Part shown: positions 1-11,525 of the stretch, piece by piece
How positions within the stretch are numbered: the first letter of the stretch is position 1
Layout of the letters: every line of letters starts with the position of its first letter
Assembly: GCF_007489285.1 (NCBI RefSeq)
Contig: NZ_VLIY01000011.1
Coordinates: 148,479 to 212,478 of the forward strand
Direction of reading: 5' to 3'
From: Skermania sp. ID1734
GTDB lineage: Bacteria > Actinomycetota > Actinomycetes > Mycobacteriales > Mycobacteriaceae
Length of the DNA stretch: 64,000 nucleotides
The notes under the pieces: model-generated
Seen by the model: the letters and a program-made list of their open reading frames with translations, nothing else
Database searches by the model: none
Told to the model about the DNA's origin: nothing
Made by a program: the position numbers and the translations under genes

Positions 1-1051
1 TGTGGATGGTCCGGAACGCGAGCAGGTACTGCTTACCGAGCGAGCCGGTGGTGTAGGGCAGGTCGTACTTGTCGCACAGCTCCTGCACCCGCACCGAGAT
101 CTCGGCGTAGCGGTTGCTGGGCAGATCCGGGAAAAGGTGGTGCTCGATCTGGAAGCTGAGGTTGCCGCTCATGAACGCCATCGCCGGGCCGGCCTTGAAG
201 TTGGCGCTGCCGAGCATCTGCCGCAGATACCACTCGGCGCGAGTCTCGTTCTCGAACTGGGAAACGGTGAACTTCTCCGAACCGTCCGGGAAGTGCCCGC
301 AGAAGATCACCGCGTACGCCCACAGGTTGCGGATCAGATTCGCCGTGGCGTTGGCCTTGAGCGTGCTCTTCCACGCCGGCCCGCTCAGCGCCGGGTAGAA
401 AACGAAGTCCTTGCCCACTTGCCGGGCAATCTTGCGGAAGAACAGCTTGTTCGGCTCGGAGTTCAGTTGCCAGCGCGGGACTCCCCGAGTCTCCTTGTCG
501 ATCGTCCAGTCATGCAGCGCGATGCCCCACTCGAACAGCGCGGCCAGGATCAGGTTGTTGATCGGCTGCGCCAGGTTGATGGGACGCCATTCCTCGTCGC
601 GGGTCATCCGCAGGATGCCGAAACCGAGGTCCTCGTCCATGCCGACGATGTTGGTGTACGTGTGGTGGGAGTAGTTGTGGGCACGTTTCCACTGCGCCGA
701 CGGCCCGGTCATGTCCCACTCCCACGTGGTGGAGTGAATCTCCGGATCGTTCATCCAGTCCCACTGGCCGTGGCTGACGTTGTGACCCAGTTCCATGTTT
801 TCGATGATCTTGGCCACCGTCAGCAACGCCGTCCCGGCCAACCAGGCGGGCCGATATTTGCTCGCCATCAACGTTGCCCGGCCCGCGACCTCCAGCATGC
901 GCTGCGCGCGGATCGTCCGGCGGATGTAGCGGGCATCGCGGATCCCTCGCGACTCCTCTACGTCGCGACGGATAGCGTCCAGCTCCCGGCCGAGCGATTC
1001 GATATCGGCCTCGGTCAAATGAGCGAACGCCTTGATGTCCGTGATTGCCAC
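1..1051 (-). CDS. desA3: Acyl-CoA fatty acid desaturase (DesA3-like), 3' end cut off by window edge
   Basis: Membrane di-iron desaturase that introduces a cis double bond into acyl-CoA (stearoyl to oleoyl in the mycobacterial homologue). The three histidine boxes are visible: HNVSH at residues 90-94, HNYSHH at 125-130 and QIEHH at 301-305 followed by LFPDLP. The start is a GTG at 1049-1051 with AAGGAG just upstream. About 350 codons are present and the reading frame runs off the left edge, so the C-terminal tail is missing. The gene lies 27 bases downstream of a flavin/2Fe-2S reductase on the same strand, the usual electron donor arrangement (Rv3230c-Rv3229c). The family call is firm; chain-length specificity cannot be read from sequence. 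Confidence 0.93.
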   Translation of the reverse strand, partial: MAITDIKAFAHLTEADIESLGRELDAIRRDVEESRGIRDARYIRRTIRAQRMLEVAGRATLMASKYRPAWLAGTALLTVAKIIENMELGHNVSHGQWDWMNDPEIHSTTWEWDMTGPSAQWKRAHNYSHHTYTNIVGMDEDLGFGILRMTRDEEWRPINLAQPINNLILAALFEWGIALHDWTIDKETRGVPRWQLNSEPNKLFFRKIARQVGKDFVFYPALSGPAWKSTLKANATANLIRNLWAYAVIFCGHFPDGSEKFTVSQFENETRAEWYLRQMLGSANFKAGPAMAFMSGNLSFQIEHHLFPDLPSNRYAEISVRVQELCDKYDLPYTTGSLGKQYLLAFRTIH

Positions 1052-1078
1052 CGGACTCCTTCACCTGTGTCTATGTGT

Positions 1079-2227
1079 TCAAAGATCTAGTGTGCAGTCC
1101 CCGGCGGCCGCCGCGATGCAGGTTTGCACCTTGTCGCCGGCATGGCGTTCCACTCCGGAACGCAGGTCGCGGACGATGCCTGCGGTCAGCGGAGCCACAC
1201 ACGTTTGGCAAATGCCCATTCGGCAGCCGAAGGGCATCTGTACGCCGGCCTGTTCACCGGCTTGCAGCAATGTGGTAGCGCCATCGACCACAATGGATCG
1301 ACCCGTTTTGGCGAAGGTGACCGTTCCCCCCTCGGTAACCGCCGAGCGCGCAATCTCGAACCGCTCGAGGTGCAGCCGGTCGCTGATTCCGGCCGCCTTC
1401 CAGGTTCGCTCTATCTCATCGAGCATGTCAAGCGGTCCGCACGCCCATGTCTGCCGTTCCCGCCAGTCCGGATGCAGTTCATCCAGTGACGACAGCGCGA
1501 ATTTTCCGCTGCTCCGGGTGAGTTGCACGTGACTGGTGAAGCTCGGATGTGCCTGGTGGAGTTCGGCGAGCTCAGCGGCGAACATCACGTCCGACTCCGT
1601 GGGGGCGGAGTGGATGTGCACGACGTCGGGCATGCTGCCGCGGTGATGCATGGTGCGCAGCATCGAGATGACCGGGGTGATGCCGCTGCCTGCGGTGAGA
1701 AAGAGGATCTTCGCCGGTGGCGGATCCGGCAGCGTGAAGTTTCCCTGCGGCGCCGCCAGTCGCACGATCGTGCCTTCCGGAACACCGTTGACGATGTGGC
1801 TGGACAGGAAGCCCTCGGGCATCGCCTTGACCGCGATCGAGATCTGCTTGGTGTGCCGACCGTGGTGAACCGAGGAGTCGGAGACGGCTGGCGAGGTCAG
1901 TGAGTACGACCGCCACTGCCAGCGACCGTCGATGTGCACTCCGATGCCGATGTATTGGCCCGGCTGGTAGTTGAAGTCGAAGCCCCACCCCGGCTTGATC
2001 ACGAGCGTCGCCGAATCGGCCGTTTCCTTGCGGACCTCGATGATCCGGCCGCGCAGTTCCCGCGCCGACCACAACGGATTTGCCAGGTGCAGATAGTCGT
2101 CAGGCAGCAGCGGGGTGGTGATCCGCGCTACCGCGCCGCGCAGCATATTCAGCCGTGGCTGCCGCGGGGCCGATACCCCGGCCGCTGGCGCCTCGAGCCA
2201 TTGTTTCAAGCCCATCGGCTCTTCCAT
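1079..2227 (-). CDS. Ferredoxin-NAD(P)H oxidoreductase, electron donor for the desaturase
   Basis: Predicted 382-residue soluble reductase passing electrons from NAD(P)H through FAD and a 2Fe-2S centre to the neighbouring desaturase. Domains in order: an FAD-binding barrel (RSYSLTS motif near residue 107), a nucleotide-binding domain ([12 protein letters not shown]), and a C-terminal plant-type ferredoxin domain whose ligands are Cys335, Cys340, Cys343 and Cys370 (CX4CX2CX26C). The order matches the Rv3230c family, whose product drives DesA3 in mycobacteria. It is the first gene of the pair; two small dyads lie upstream at 2265-2297. Start chosen at the first ATG; an ATG four codons later is possible. 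Confidence 0.92.
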   Translation of the reverse strand: MEEPMGLKQWLEAPAAGVSAPRQPRLNMLRGAVARITTPLLPDDYLHLANPLWSARELRGRIIEVRKETADSATLVIKPGWGFDFNYQPGQYIGIGVHIDGRWQWRSYSLTSPAVSDSSVHHGRHTKQISIAVKAMPEGFLSSHIVNGVPEGTIVRLAAPQGNFTLPDPPPAKILFLTAGSGITPVISMLRTMHHRGSMPDVVHIHSAPTESDVMFAAELAELHQAHPSFTSHVQLTRSSGKFALSSLDELHPDWRERQTWACGPLDMLDEIERTWKAAGISDRLHLERFEIARSAVTEGGTVTFAKTGRSIVVDGATTLLQAGEQAGVQMPFGCRMGICQTCVAPLTAGIVRDLRSGVERHAGDKVQTCIAAAAGDCTLDL

Positions 2228-2264
2228 CCCATCGTTCCCGAGAGGACCGGCGGGGTCGCCGCCC

Positions 2265-2297
2265 TACTTACTCGCAAGTACAGGTTACGGGACCGTA
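2265..2297. promoter_or_regulatory. Two short dyads upstream of the desaturase reductase gene
   Basis: The 78-base gap between the reductase start (2227) and the DUF6912 gene holds TACTT-N6-AAGTA at 2265-2280 and TACGG-GA-CCGTA at 2286-2297. Both are perfect inverted repeats and lie 38-70 bases before the reductase start, where an operator would be expected. No regulator gene is adjacent. Short dyads occur by chance, so the assignment is tentative. Confidence 0.35.
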
Positions 2298-2305
2298 GGT
2301 TGTGG

Positions 2306-2851
2306 CTACAAAAGCTCCAACAGGAACGGCAGCTCCTGCGTGGCGTACCACGCGAGCTGGTGATCCTCGGCGTCGCCGAGCAAAAACTCGGCGTCCGGAT
2401 CGCCCAGATCCGCTGCATCGACCACCTCGGCCGCTTTGGCCACCGTAGGTTCGGCATCGGCCAGATCGACGTGCACCGACGCGACAGCGTCCAGTGGTAC
2501 CGGACCGGACAATCGCACGACCGCGTCGTCGAGATCCGGCCGTGGCTTCGCGCCGGTGACGTCGGCGGCGACCACGGCCCGTCGCCAGATCGGATCGCCG
2601 TCCCCATCGTGGGACTGCCTGCCGTCCAGCGCTTCGCTGGCGATCAACCGCAACGACGCACGCGCGGCCTCGGCCATGGCGACCTCGGCCAGTTCCTCGT
2701 CGTCACCGGACGCATAGGCCTCCCGTAGCGTCGGGGTGACGGCGAACGCAGTGCCGTTGACCGGAGAAAACTGCCGGTCATCGATGAGTTCGCGCAGCAT
2801 CCGGACCGTTGCCGGGATGTAGACGCGGGTTGCTTCCTCACGCGCAGGCAT
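2306..2851 (-). CDS. DUF6912 family protein (Rv3231c-like)
   Basis: Conserved actinobacterial protein of unknown function, 181 residues. It starts with an RVYIPAT motif and ends with a HQLAWYATQELPFLLELL tail, the conserved ends of this family. No membrane segment or catalytic motif is evident. The start ATG lies 14 bases inside the end of the upstream acyltransferase gene, with GAGGAG seven bases before it, so the two genes are probably translationally coupled. The same neighbour order exists in M. tuberculosis. Function unknown. Confidence 0.85.
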   Translation of the reverse strand: MPAREEATRVYIPATVRMLRELIDDRQFSPVNGTAFAVTPTLREAYASGDDEELAEVAMAEAARASLRLIASEALDGRQSHDGDGDPIWRRAVVAADVTGAKPRPDLDDAVVRLSGPVPLDAVASVHVDLADAEPTVAKAAEVVDAADLGDPDAEFLLGDAEDHQLAWYATQELPFLLELL

Positions 2852-4235
2852 CGAGCAACTCCTCGAGCGACTCGTACAGCATGGTCGAAATCAGGTCCAC
2901 ATCGGCCATCGCATCGCGATCGGCATGGAAGCCGTAGAAGACACTGCCGTCGTAGGACGTCAGCCCGATGCTGAGCGCCTGGTTCTTGAGCAACGGGGAA
3001 ACCGGATACATCTCGAGCATGCGGGCACCGGCGATGAACATCGGCGACTGCGGCCCGGGCGCGTTGGTGATCATCAGGTTGAAGGCACGTTCGGCGTACT
3101 CGAACGCCGAGCGAACACTCATCGCGTGCAGACTGGCCGGGGCAAAACCGCTGAGCCGCACCAATGTTCGCGCACGCACCCCCCGGCGCTGCCGACCGTG
3201 CGCGGCGTTCGCGTGCGACACGTGCGAGAGCCTGATCACCGGATTCGGTTCGCCCACCGGTAGGTCGACCAGGAACGAGGACACCTCGCTGGACTGGTCC
3301 GCCGCGGATTCGGAGACGTACACCGACATCGGCACCAACGCGCGCACGGTCGAGGATTCGGTGATGGGCTCGCCGCGTGAGAACAGCCAATTCCGCAGCG
3401 CGCCAGTCAAAACCGTCAAGATGGCGTCGTTGATGGTGCAGCCGAAGCGGGCGCGGATCTTGCGGTAATCGGCGAGATTCGTTCGGGCAGCAGCAAATCG
3501 GCGATGATGGGAGATATCGGTGTTCAACGGGCTGGACGGGGTGGCCCGGGTCGCCGTGTGCAGCGCGGACACGAAGCGGCTCAGCGACCGTTCGACCGTG
3601 CGCGCCGTCTCCCCGACACCACCGGCCGTGCGGCGCAGGAATTCCATACCCTGACCCGGGTTGGTGAGCAGCTCCGCGACCGCCGTCATGGCGAGCGCCG
3701 ACTCCGTAGGCCCGTCCATCGGCATCCACAGGTCGTCGGCCAATTCCTGCGGCTGGCGGGAGGCATCCAAGATGACGTGACCGATTTCCAGCGCGTCGGC
3801 GCCGTCGACGAGCGCAGAGTGCGACTTGGTGAAGATCGCCACCCGGTTGTCGCTCAGGCCCTCGACCAGGTAGATCTCCCACAGCGGCCGGGAGGTGTCC
3901 AGCGGGCGCGACGACAGCCGCGCGACCAGTTCGAAAAGCTGCTCGTCGGTGCCCGGGTTCGGGAGCGCGGAGCGCCGGATGTGGTAGGAGACGTCGAAAT
4001 CCGCGTCATCGACCCAGACCGGCCGGGCCAGCCCGAACGGCACCTGGCGAACCTTCTGGCGGTACCGCGGGACCAGGCAGAGGCGCTGGCTGACGATGTC
4101 GACGAGGTTCTCATACGTCAGCGCACCCGAGGTGTTGTCGGCAATGGCGAGCGACCCGATGTGCACCGGCGAGCTACTCGATTCCAGCTCGAGGAACGAG
4201 GCGTCGTCCGGGGTCAGTCGTGTCACCACGATCAC
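2838..4235 (-). CDS. WS/DGAT family acyltransferase with altered active-site motif
   Basis: Wax ester synthase/diacylglycerol acyltransferase family protein, 465 residues, normal length for the family, which makes triacylglycerol or wax esters from acyl-CoA. The N-terminal half carries the region corresponding to HHxxxDG, but it reads HSALVDG at residues 139-145: the first His is kept and the second, which is the catalytic one in this superfamily, is Ser140. The second conserved block, around IND (CTINDAIL), is present. Start is GTG at 4235; the ribosome site is weak. It heads an operon with DUF6912. Whether it is catalytically active is uncertain. Confidence 0.88.
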   Translation of the reverse strand: MIVVTRLTPDDASFLELESSSSPVHIGSLAIADNTSGALTYENLVDIVSQRLCLVPRYRQKVRQVPFGLARPVWVDDADFDVSYHIRRSALPNPGTDEQLFELVARLSSRPLDTSRPLWEIYLVEGLSDNRVAIFTKSHSALVDGADALEIGHVILDASRQPQELADDLWMPMDGPTESALAMTAVAELLTNPGQGMEFLRRTAGGVGETARTVERSLSRFVSALHTATRATPSSPLNTDISHHRRFAAARTNLADYRKIRARFGCTINDAILTVLTGALRNWLFSRGEPITESSTVRALVPMSVYVSESAADQSSEVSSFLVDLPVGEPNPVIRLSHVSHANAAHGRQRRGVRARTLVRLSGFAPASLHAMSVRSAFEYAERAFNLMITNAPGPQSPMFIAGARMLEMYPVSPLLKNQALSIGLTSYDGSVFYGFHADRDAMADVDLISTMLYESLEELLDACA

Positions 4236-4308
4236 AGCCTATTGCGCTGCGCTCGCACGTGTGCGGCGTATCCCACCTCGGCGCGGGGCGGCCGGGGCAT
4301 GAAAAGGT

Positions 4309-4809
4309 GTGCTGGTGAAGCGCGTGCCGCAGTTCCTGTCGAAGCCACCTGCCTACGAACCGCCATTACGCGACGCGTCGAGCGGCCTTGCCACGCCGTG
4401 TCACACACCGAATCCGATACGCGCAGTGCGCCGAACGCCGCACGACGGTCGTTCCGGCCGCCAATTCGCGCCGGCCAATCTGGAACTTGCCGCCGGGGCG
4501 CGACAGTTCACCGAGATGTCGTTCCGGCTGATCCTCGAGGTGCTCGACCGGCGCCGCCAGCCGCGACTGCTGCGCGGCGTGCTCAGCCCCGGGCTCATCG
4601 ACATGGTGCGCGTGCTCAGCGCGGGCGTGCTCCCCGGTCGCGATCTCGGGGTCGCCGCGCTGAACCGCGTGCACGTGCGCATGACCGATGCCACGACCGC
4701 CGAGGTGTTCGGCAGCTACCAGCGCGGGCCGCGACACTTCGCCGTGGCCGGGCGCGTGCAGTACCTACCCGACACCGGATGGCGGGTGACGGCGCTGCGG
4801 ATCGCCTGA
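4309..4809 (+). CDS. Rv3235-like protein (DUF6459)
   Basis: Small conserved mycobacterial-type protein, 166 residues, rich in Arg, Ala and Pro. The conserved block spans about residues 60-166 (ARQFTEMSFRLILEVLDRR to the C-terminal WRVTALRI). No signal peptide or membrane helix is visible. Start is a GTG; a second GTG two codons on is equally possible. It faces secA1, whose stop lies 4 bases beyond its own stop, and it is divergent from the WS/DGAT gene. In M. tuberculosis the homologue lies in the same neighbourhood. Function unknown. Confidence 0.75.
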   Translation: MLVKRVPQFLSKPPAYEPPLRDASSGLATPCHTPNPIRAVRRTPHDGRSGRQFAPANLELAAGARQFTEMSFRLILEVLDRRRQPRLLRGVLSPGLIDMVRVLSAGVLPGRDLGVAALNRVHVRMTDATTAEVFGSYQRGPRHFAVAGRVQYLPDTGWRVTALRIA

Positions 4810-4813
4810 CAGC

Positions 4814-7633
<2,820 letters not shown>

Positions 7634-7739
7634 GGTTGTCTTTGTCCTCTATCGTCGGCGGCTGTCGACCCAACATGGGCCTCGATCCATGGTAGGCGTG
7701 GTCGATCCTATGTGGTGCGTTGCGCGTCGTCGCATATGA

Positions 7740-7773
7740 ACGCCGGCCGGGACCTGCTGGTCCCGGCCGGCGT
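7740..7773 (-). terminator. Strong hairpin downstream of hpf (no U-tract)
   Basis: A perfect 15-bp stem (7740-7754 pairs with 7759-7773, arm ACGCCGGCCGGGACC) closes a 4-base loop 25 bases beyond the hpf stop and 107 bases before the secA1 start. On the minus strand it is followed by TTCATATG, so there is no U-run. It fits the U-tract-less hairpins described for actinobacterial termination and would separate hpf from secA1, or attenuate secA1. Confidence 0.7.
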
Positions 7774-7797
7774 AGTTCGGTCTGTCAAGGCCGCCGG

Positions 7798-8493
7798 CTA
7801 CGCGAGCCGGATCAACCCGTAGTCGAATGCGTGTCGCCGATAGACCACCGAGGGCCGGTCGGAGGCACTGTCGTGGAACAAGAAGAAGTCGTGCCCCACC
7901 AACTCCATTTGGTACAGCGCGTCGTCCACCGTCATCGGCGCGGCCGAGTGCACCTTGGTGCGCACGATTCGGCCCGGTCCGGAATCCGGCGCAGGGGTCT
8001 CCGGCGTCTCCTCGGCAGCGGCGCTTGCGGCGTTTTTGGATACTTCGTTGATTTCAGCGAGCGCGGCCGTGGCCTGCGCTACGGAAACTGGGGTTTTCTC
8101 GCCATAGTGAACTTTTCGACGATCTTTGGTACGACGCAGTCGATTCTCGAGCTTTGCTGTCGCCGACTCGAGTGCAGCGTAGAAACTGTCCGCGCATGCC
8201 TCCGCGCGCACGACCGGGCCTTTGCCGCGCGCGGTGATTTCCACCCGCTGGCAGTTCTTGCGTTGTCGGCGATTGCGTTCATGAAAGAGTTCGACGTCGA
8301 AGAGGTAGATAGTCGGATCGAAGCGCTCTAATCGAAACAGCTTCTCGGATACATAGATTCGAAAGTGGTCCGGCACCTCGACGTTACGGCCCTTGACTAC
8401 CACCTCGGCATGAGCCGAGTCGGCGCCATCGGGCGAGACGGCGGTGCTGCCAGTACCTTCATCGAATACCGCGGATTGCGAAACGGTCGTCAC
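7798..8493 (-). CDS. hpf: Long-form ribosome hibernation promoting factor
   Basis: Ribosome-binding protein that dimerises or silences 70S ribosomes in stationary phase or stress, 231 residues. The N-terminal S30AE domain spans about residues 30-130 (VVVKGRNVEVPDHFRIYV start, Lys/Arg-rich middle), followed by an Ala/Glu/Pro linker (150-175) and the C-terminal dimerisation domain from about 177 (IVRTKVHSAAPMTVDDALYQMELVGH). Both domains make it the long form. Start GTG at 8491-8493 with GGGAGG five bases upstream. It corresponds to Rv3241c, upstream of secA1. The leader holds an unusual Shine-Dalgarno-like element (see 8583-8603). Confidence 0.95.
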   Translation of the reverse strand: MTTVSQSAVFDEGTGSTAVSPDGADSAHAEVVVKGRNVEVPDHFRIYVSEKLFRLERFDPTIYLFDVELFHERNRRQRKNCQRVEITARGKGPVVRAEACADSFYAALESATAKLENRLRRTKDRRKVHYGEKTPVSVAQATAALAEINEVSKNAASAAAEETPETPAPDSGPGRIVRTKVHSAAPMTVDDALYQMELVGHDFFLFHDSASDRPSVVYRRHAFDYGLIRLA

Positions 8494-8582
8494 ACGTACC
8501 TCCCGAATACGGCCGCGCCAGCATCACAGGGCTGAGGCGGCAAAAGAAATCCGTGCCGAGAGGGGAACCGCCCGGCACCAGG

Positions 8583-8603
8583 TTACTGAGGCATCACCTC
8601 CTA
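8583..8603 (-). promoter_or_regulatory. Perfect anti-SD complement and three-codon ORF in the hpf leader
   Basis: On the minus strand, 90-110 bases before the hpf start, the leader reads TAGGAGGTGATG followed by CCT CAG TAA. AGGAGGTGAT is complementary to the 3' end of 16S rRNA over ten bases, and the ATG opens a three-codon frame (Met-Pro-Gln-stop). The spacing between the SD core and the ATG is shorter than optimal. It could be a leader peptide or a ribosome-binding element; it could also be coincidence. Confidence 0.4.
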
Positions 8604-8705
8604 CCTGATCCTTCGGGTGTGTTCGCGACGGTAGTACGTCCACACCGACAGTGCCAGCAAATACGTCCAGTATTCGGCCGCTAATTTTGGATTCACAGCT
8701 CTATT

Positions 8706-9365
8706 TCAGGCTGCCGCCACAACCAGGACCGCGGACACCGCCACGCCAGCCACCGCGAGCGCGCGGACCGAGGCCGCGGCGGTGGCACCCGTTGTCAGCA
8801 CGTCGTCGACGAGCACCACGTTGGTGTCTTTTCGGCGCGGGATATCACCCCGAACGCCCACTCGCCCAGCGAGATTCGCCGTTCGCTGTGCCGCCGAGAG
8901 TCCGACCGAGTCGCGAACGCCCCAGCCGAGCCGCAGCAGTCGAGTAACCGTGCAGCCACCGTCGGTCGTGCGGTCTACGGCCGACTGCGCCATCCGCGCG
9001 ACGGGGTCGCCACCGCGCCGGCGTGCCGCCCGCGCGCGCGTCGGCGCCGGGACGAAGACCAGCGGAGCCAGTTGTGGCGGATCGAGCTCGCCGGCCGTGC
9101 GCAGCCAGTCGACCGCGTGCGCCAGACCCGCGCCCAACGGTCCCGCCAGATCACGCCGGCCCTGTTCCTTCGCGGCGATCACCGCCTGGCGCAACGGGCC
9201 CGAGTACGGTCCGATCGCCCAGCACGCAGCGTCCACGTCGACGCGCGGACGAACGATGACGGGCGGCACGGTAAGAGCCGCAAGACAGTTCGCACATATC
9301 CGGATTCCGGGAGCACCGCACCCACCACACTCGAGCGGCAGGATCAGATCCAGCAGGGTTCGCAT
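8706..9365 (-). CDS. ComF family phosphoribosyltransferase-like protein
   Basis: About 219 residues. It begins with a short zinc-finger-like element (Cys13-x2-Cys16, Cys24-x2-Cys27 in ECGGCGAPGIRICANC) and ends with the PRPP-binding motif VVLVDDVLTTGATAA, the ComF/GntX arrangement linked in other bacteria to DNA uptake. Its role in actinobacteria is not established. The start at ATG 9363-9365 puts the Cys motif at the usual distance from the N-terminus; the frame remains open upstream to 9503, but that part has no family resemblance. It corresponds to Rv3242c. It starts close to, and divergent from, the zinc-ribbon gene at 9481. Confidence 0.85.
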   Translation of the reverse strand: MRTLLDLILPLECGGCGAPGIRICANCLAALTVPPVIVRPRVDVDAACWAIGPYSGPLRQAVIAAKEQGRRDLAGPLGAGLAHAVDWLRTAGELDPPQLAPLVFVPAPTRARAARRRGGDPVARMAQSAVDRTTDGGCTVTRLLRLGWGVRDSVGLSAAQRTANLAGRVGVRGDIPRRKDTNVVLVDDVLTTGATAAASVRALAVAGVAVSAVLVVAAA

Positions 9366-9480
9366 GGGCAGAGTGTGCCCGATAAGTACGACAATTCCGG
9401 CACGGGAACTTTCGGCCGCGTCGCCGCATCCAATGTGCGCACGTTCGATTCGGGTTAAGGCAGAGGTTGGAGGAAACGAA

Positions 9481-9744
9481 ATGATCATCTGGGGTTTGCG
9501 CACGGTGATGGTGCAGCTTGGCGTGGCATGGCTGGTGTGCCCGAACTGCCGAAACCACTGCGCGCAGGTCTATCGCGAGCATCAACGCAAGTTCACGCTG
9601 TTTTTCATTCCACTGTTCACCACCAGCAGGACGACGGTTCGGCAGTGCTCCATGTGCGGCGCGTCGTATCGGGTCGGTCCGGACGAGCTGCGGTGGGCCG
9701 CTGCTCAGGCAGTCGGCACGGCATACCCGCCGCGGGTCGGTTAG
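9481..9744 (+). CDS. Small zinc-ribbon protein
   Basis: An 87-residue protein with two zinc knuckles, Cys20-x2-Cys23 (CPNC) and Cys56-x2-Cys59 (CSMC), flanking a hydrophobic FTLFFIPLF stretch. This is the layout of the zinc_ribbon_15 family, whose role is unknown. The ATG is preceded by a good ribosome site, GGAGG with seven bases of spacing. Its 3' end overlaps the convergent end of lpqB by four bases. Confidence 0.82.
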   Translation: MIIWGLRTVMVQLGVAWLVCPNCRNHCAQVYREHQRKFTLFFIPLFTTSRTTVRQCSMCGASYRVGPDELRWAAAQAVGTAYPPRVG

Positions 9745-11525
9745 CCGGGCAACACCGGAATCGCCTGCACCCCAGCGAGTCCCGGCACTTCACGCCACAG
9801 CCGATCAGCGGCCGGGTCGTTGTTGTTCAGCTGGAAGACCGCGCGGGAATCCGCGACGAATTCGGTGGTCGACGACGCTTCGACGCTGGTCACCGGCGGG
9901 GTCAGATTGCGGCTGGGCAACGAGTCCATCCGCGACCCGTCGACGGTGATCATGACGACCGGAATATCGGACGCGCTGCGCGCCACCACCAGCGTCTCGC
10001 CCGTGATCCAGTCCAGCGACTGCGCGGGCGAACCCAACCCGATGGCCACGGGCCGCGGATTGACCAGCGATACCTTGCCGTCCGAGCCAGTCACCACGAT
10101 GGCCACATACACCTTGCCGCCGACGATCAGCGCCACCCGAACCCCGTCGCGCGACAGCCGCAATTCGGTAATCGGGCCGCCGAGCGCGTTGATCGCGTCC
10201 GCGTTCACCGTGGTCAGCGAGACCTGGCCGGTCTGCCGATCGCGGACGGCACTGATCACGTTCGTCCCGTCGATCACCGCCCACGCCGAGCCGTCGTCGG
10301 CCGCCCACGTCGGCCGCGTGATCGTATTGCCGTCCGCGACCGGGAATGCGCTGCCGTCGGCCGAGCCCATCATCAACGCGCGAGCGGCATCCGGCGGTTT
10401 GCGGCCGGTGTCGGCGACGGCCGCAATGAAACTGCCATCCCGCGACAGCGCCGCCGACTGCAGGTTGTGCACGGCACCGAAGTATCCCGGCACCGGCGTG
10501 ACCGCACCGGCGTCCACCTTCACGAGGCCACCGTCGCGCACCGCGTGCAACGGCACATTGGTGCCCGCGTTGGCAATCGGGTTCAGGGTGTTGACATCGG
10601 CGGTGGTCCATCCGTTGGCCAAATTCTCGTTCAGCGGTTTGCCGTCGGCTTCGAGCACGTACGGGCCGGAGATCTCAGCACTGGCTAGCGTCCAGATCAC
10701 CTGCGCCGCAAGCAGTTCTCGATTGTGTTTGTCCATGCCGTCGACGCCGTTGAAGTCGATCCGGATGCCGCCGAGGCCCACCCCCACCGAGCTGGTCCGG
10801 CCGTCGGCCTTGGTGATCGGGCCGGCCAGCGTGATGCCCGGCGAGAACTGCGTGCGCACGGCCATCTTGATGCGATCCTTCGGCCCACGCATCAACATGT
10901 CGATGAGCTGCGCGGCCAACTGATCCTGGCTCGCGGAGATCCAGCGCGGATCCGCGACGGTCGTGGTGCCGGTCGGGTCGAGGAAGTACAGCGACTTGCG
11001 CTGATAGGTGTTCAAGAACTGCGGCCGGTCCATGATCACTCCGGGCGGTACTTGGTCCACCCGCCATTCACCGTTGACCCGCCTCAGGCTGATCTTGGTC
11101 TCGAAGTTTCCTTCCTCAGCCTGATAATCGCCGCCCGGCGCCAGTTGGCCGACGCGGTTGGCTCGCACGACGTAGGTCGCCTGGTCGCTCGTGCGCGAAT
11201 CCGGCAACACGTCGACCTTGTCGACGATCGTGGCGCTCGCGGCGTCGTCCCACGCTTTCGACGCATCGGGAGTGAGGAACTGCCGGGCCGCGGCATGGTG
11301 ATCGCTCGGATCGGTGCTGGCCTTGAAGAAGTCGCGGAGCAGCAGATCCGGCTCGCGGCCGGGCGTCGGTTTCGGCACGGTGGGCGAAACCGGCTCGCGG
11401 GCAATGGTTCCGATGGCCTCCGGCGTGGAGGTGTCGGGCAGGCTGGCACAGCCGGTGACGGTCAACACGATGGCGGCCAGGACCGCACCGATCCAGCTCG
11501 TGCTTCCACGGAGTCTTCGCGTCAT
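9741..11525 (-). CDS. lpqB: Lipoprotein LpqB, partner of the MtrAB two-component system
   Basis: Predicted secreted lipoprotein of 594 residues. The N-terminus [10 protein letters not shown] is followed by a hydrophobic segment and a lipobox ending at Cys26 (VTGC). After cleavage comes the GerMN-like domain (about residues 200-320), then a beta-propeller-like LpqB C-terminal region. LpqB is known to interact with the sensor domain of MtrB. The start was set at the ATG that overlaps the mtrB stop by four bases (ATGA); the frame extends upstream inside mtrB, but only this start gives a signal peptide. Order mtrA-mtrB-lpqB is the conserved actinobacterial operon. Confidence 0.95.
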   Translation of the reverse strand: MTRRLRGSTSWIGAVLAAIVLTVTGCASLPDTSTPEAIGTIAREPVSPTVPKPTPGREPDLLLRDFFKASTDPSDHHAAARQFLTPDASKAWDDAASATIVDKVDVLPDSRTSDQATYVVRANRVGQLAPGGDYQAEEGNFETKISLRRVNGEWRVDQVPPGVIMDRPQFLNTYQRKSLYFLDPTGTTTVADPRWISASQDQLAAQLIDMLMRGPKDRIKMAVRTQFSPGITLAGPITKADGRTSSVGVGLGGIRIDFNGVDGMDKHNRELLAAQVIWTLASAEISGPYVLEADGKPLNENLANGWTTADVNTLNPIANAGTNVPLHAVRDGGLVKVDAGAVTPVPGYFGAVHNLQSAALSRDGSFIAAVADTGRKPPDAARALMMGSADGSAFPVADGNTITRPTWAADDGSAWAVIDGTNVISAVRDRQTGQVSLTTVNADAINALGGPITELRLSRDGVRVALIVGGKVYVAIVVTGSDGKVSLVNPRPVAIGLGSPAQSLDWITGETLVVARSASDIPVVMITVDGSRMDSLPSRNLTPPVTSVEASSTTEFVADSRAVFQLNNNDPAADRLWREVPGLAGVQAIPVLPG

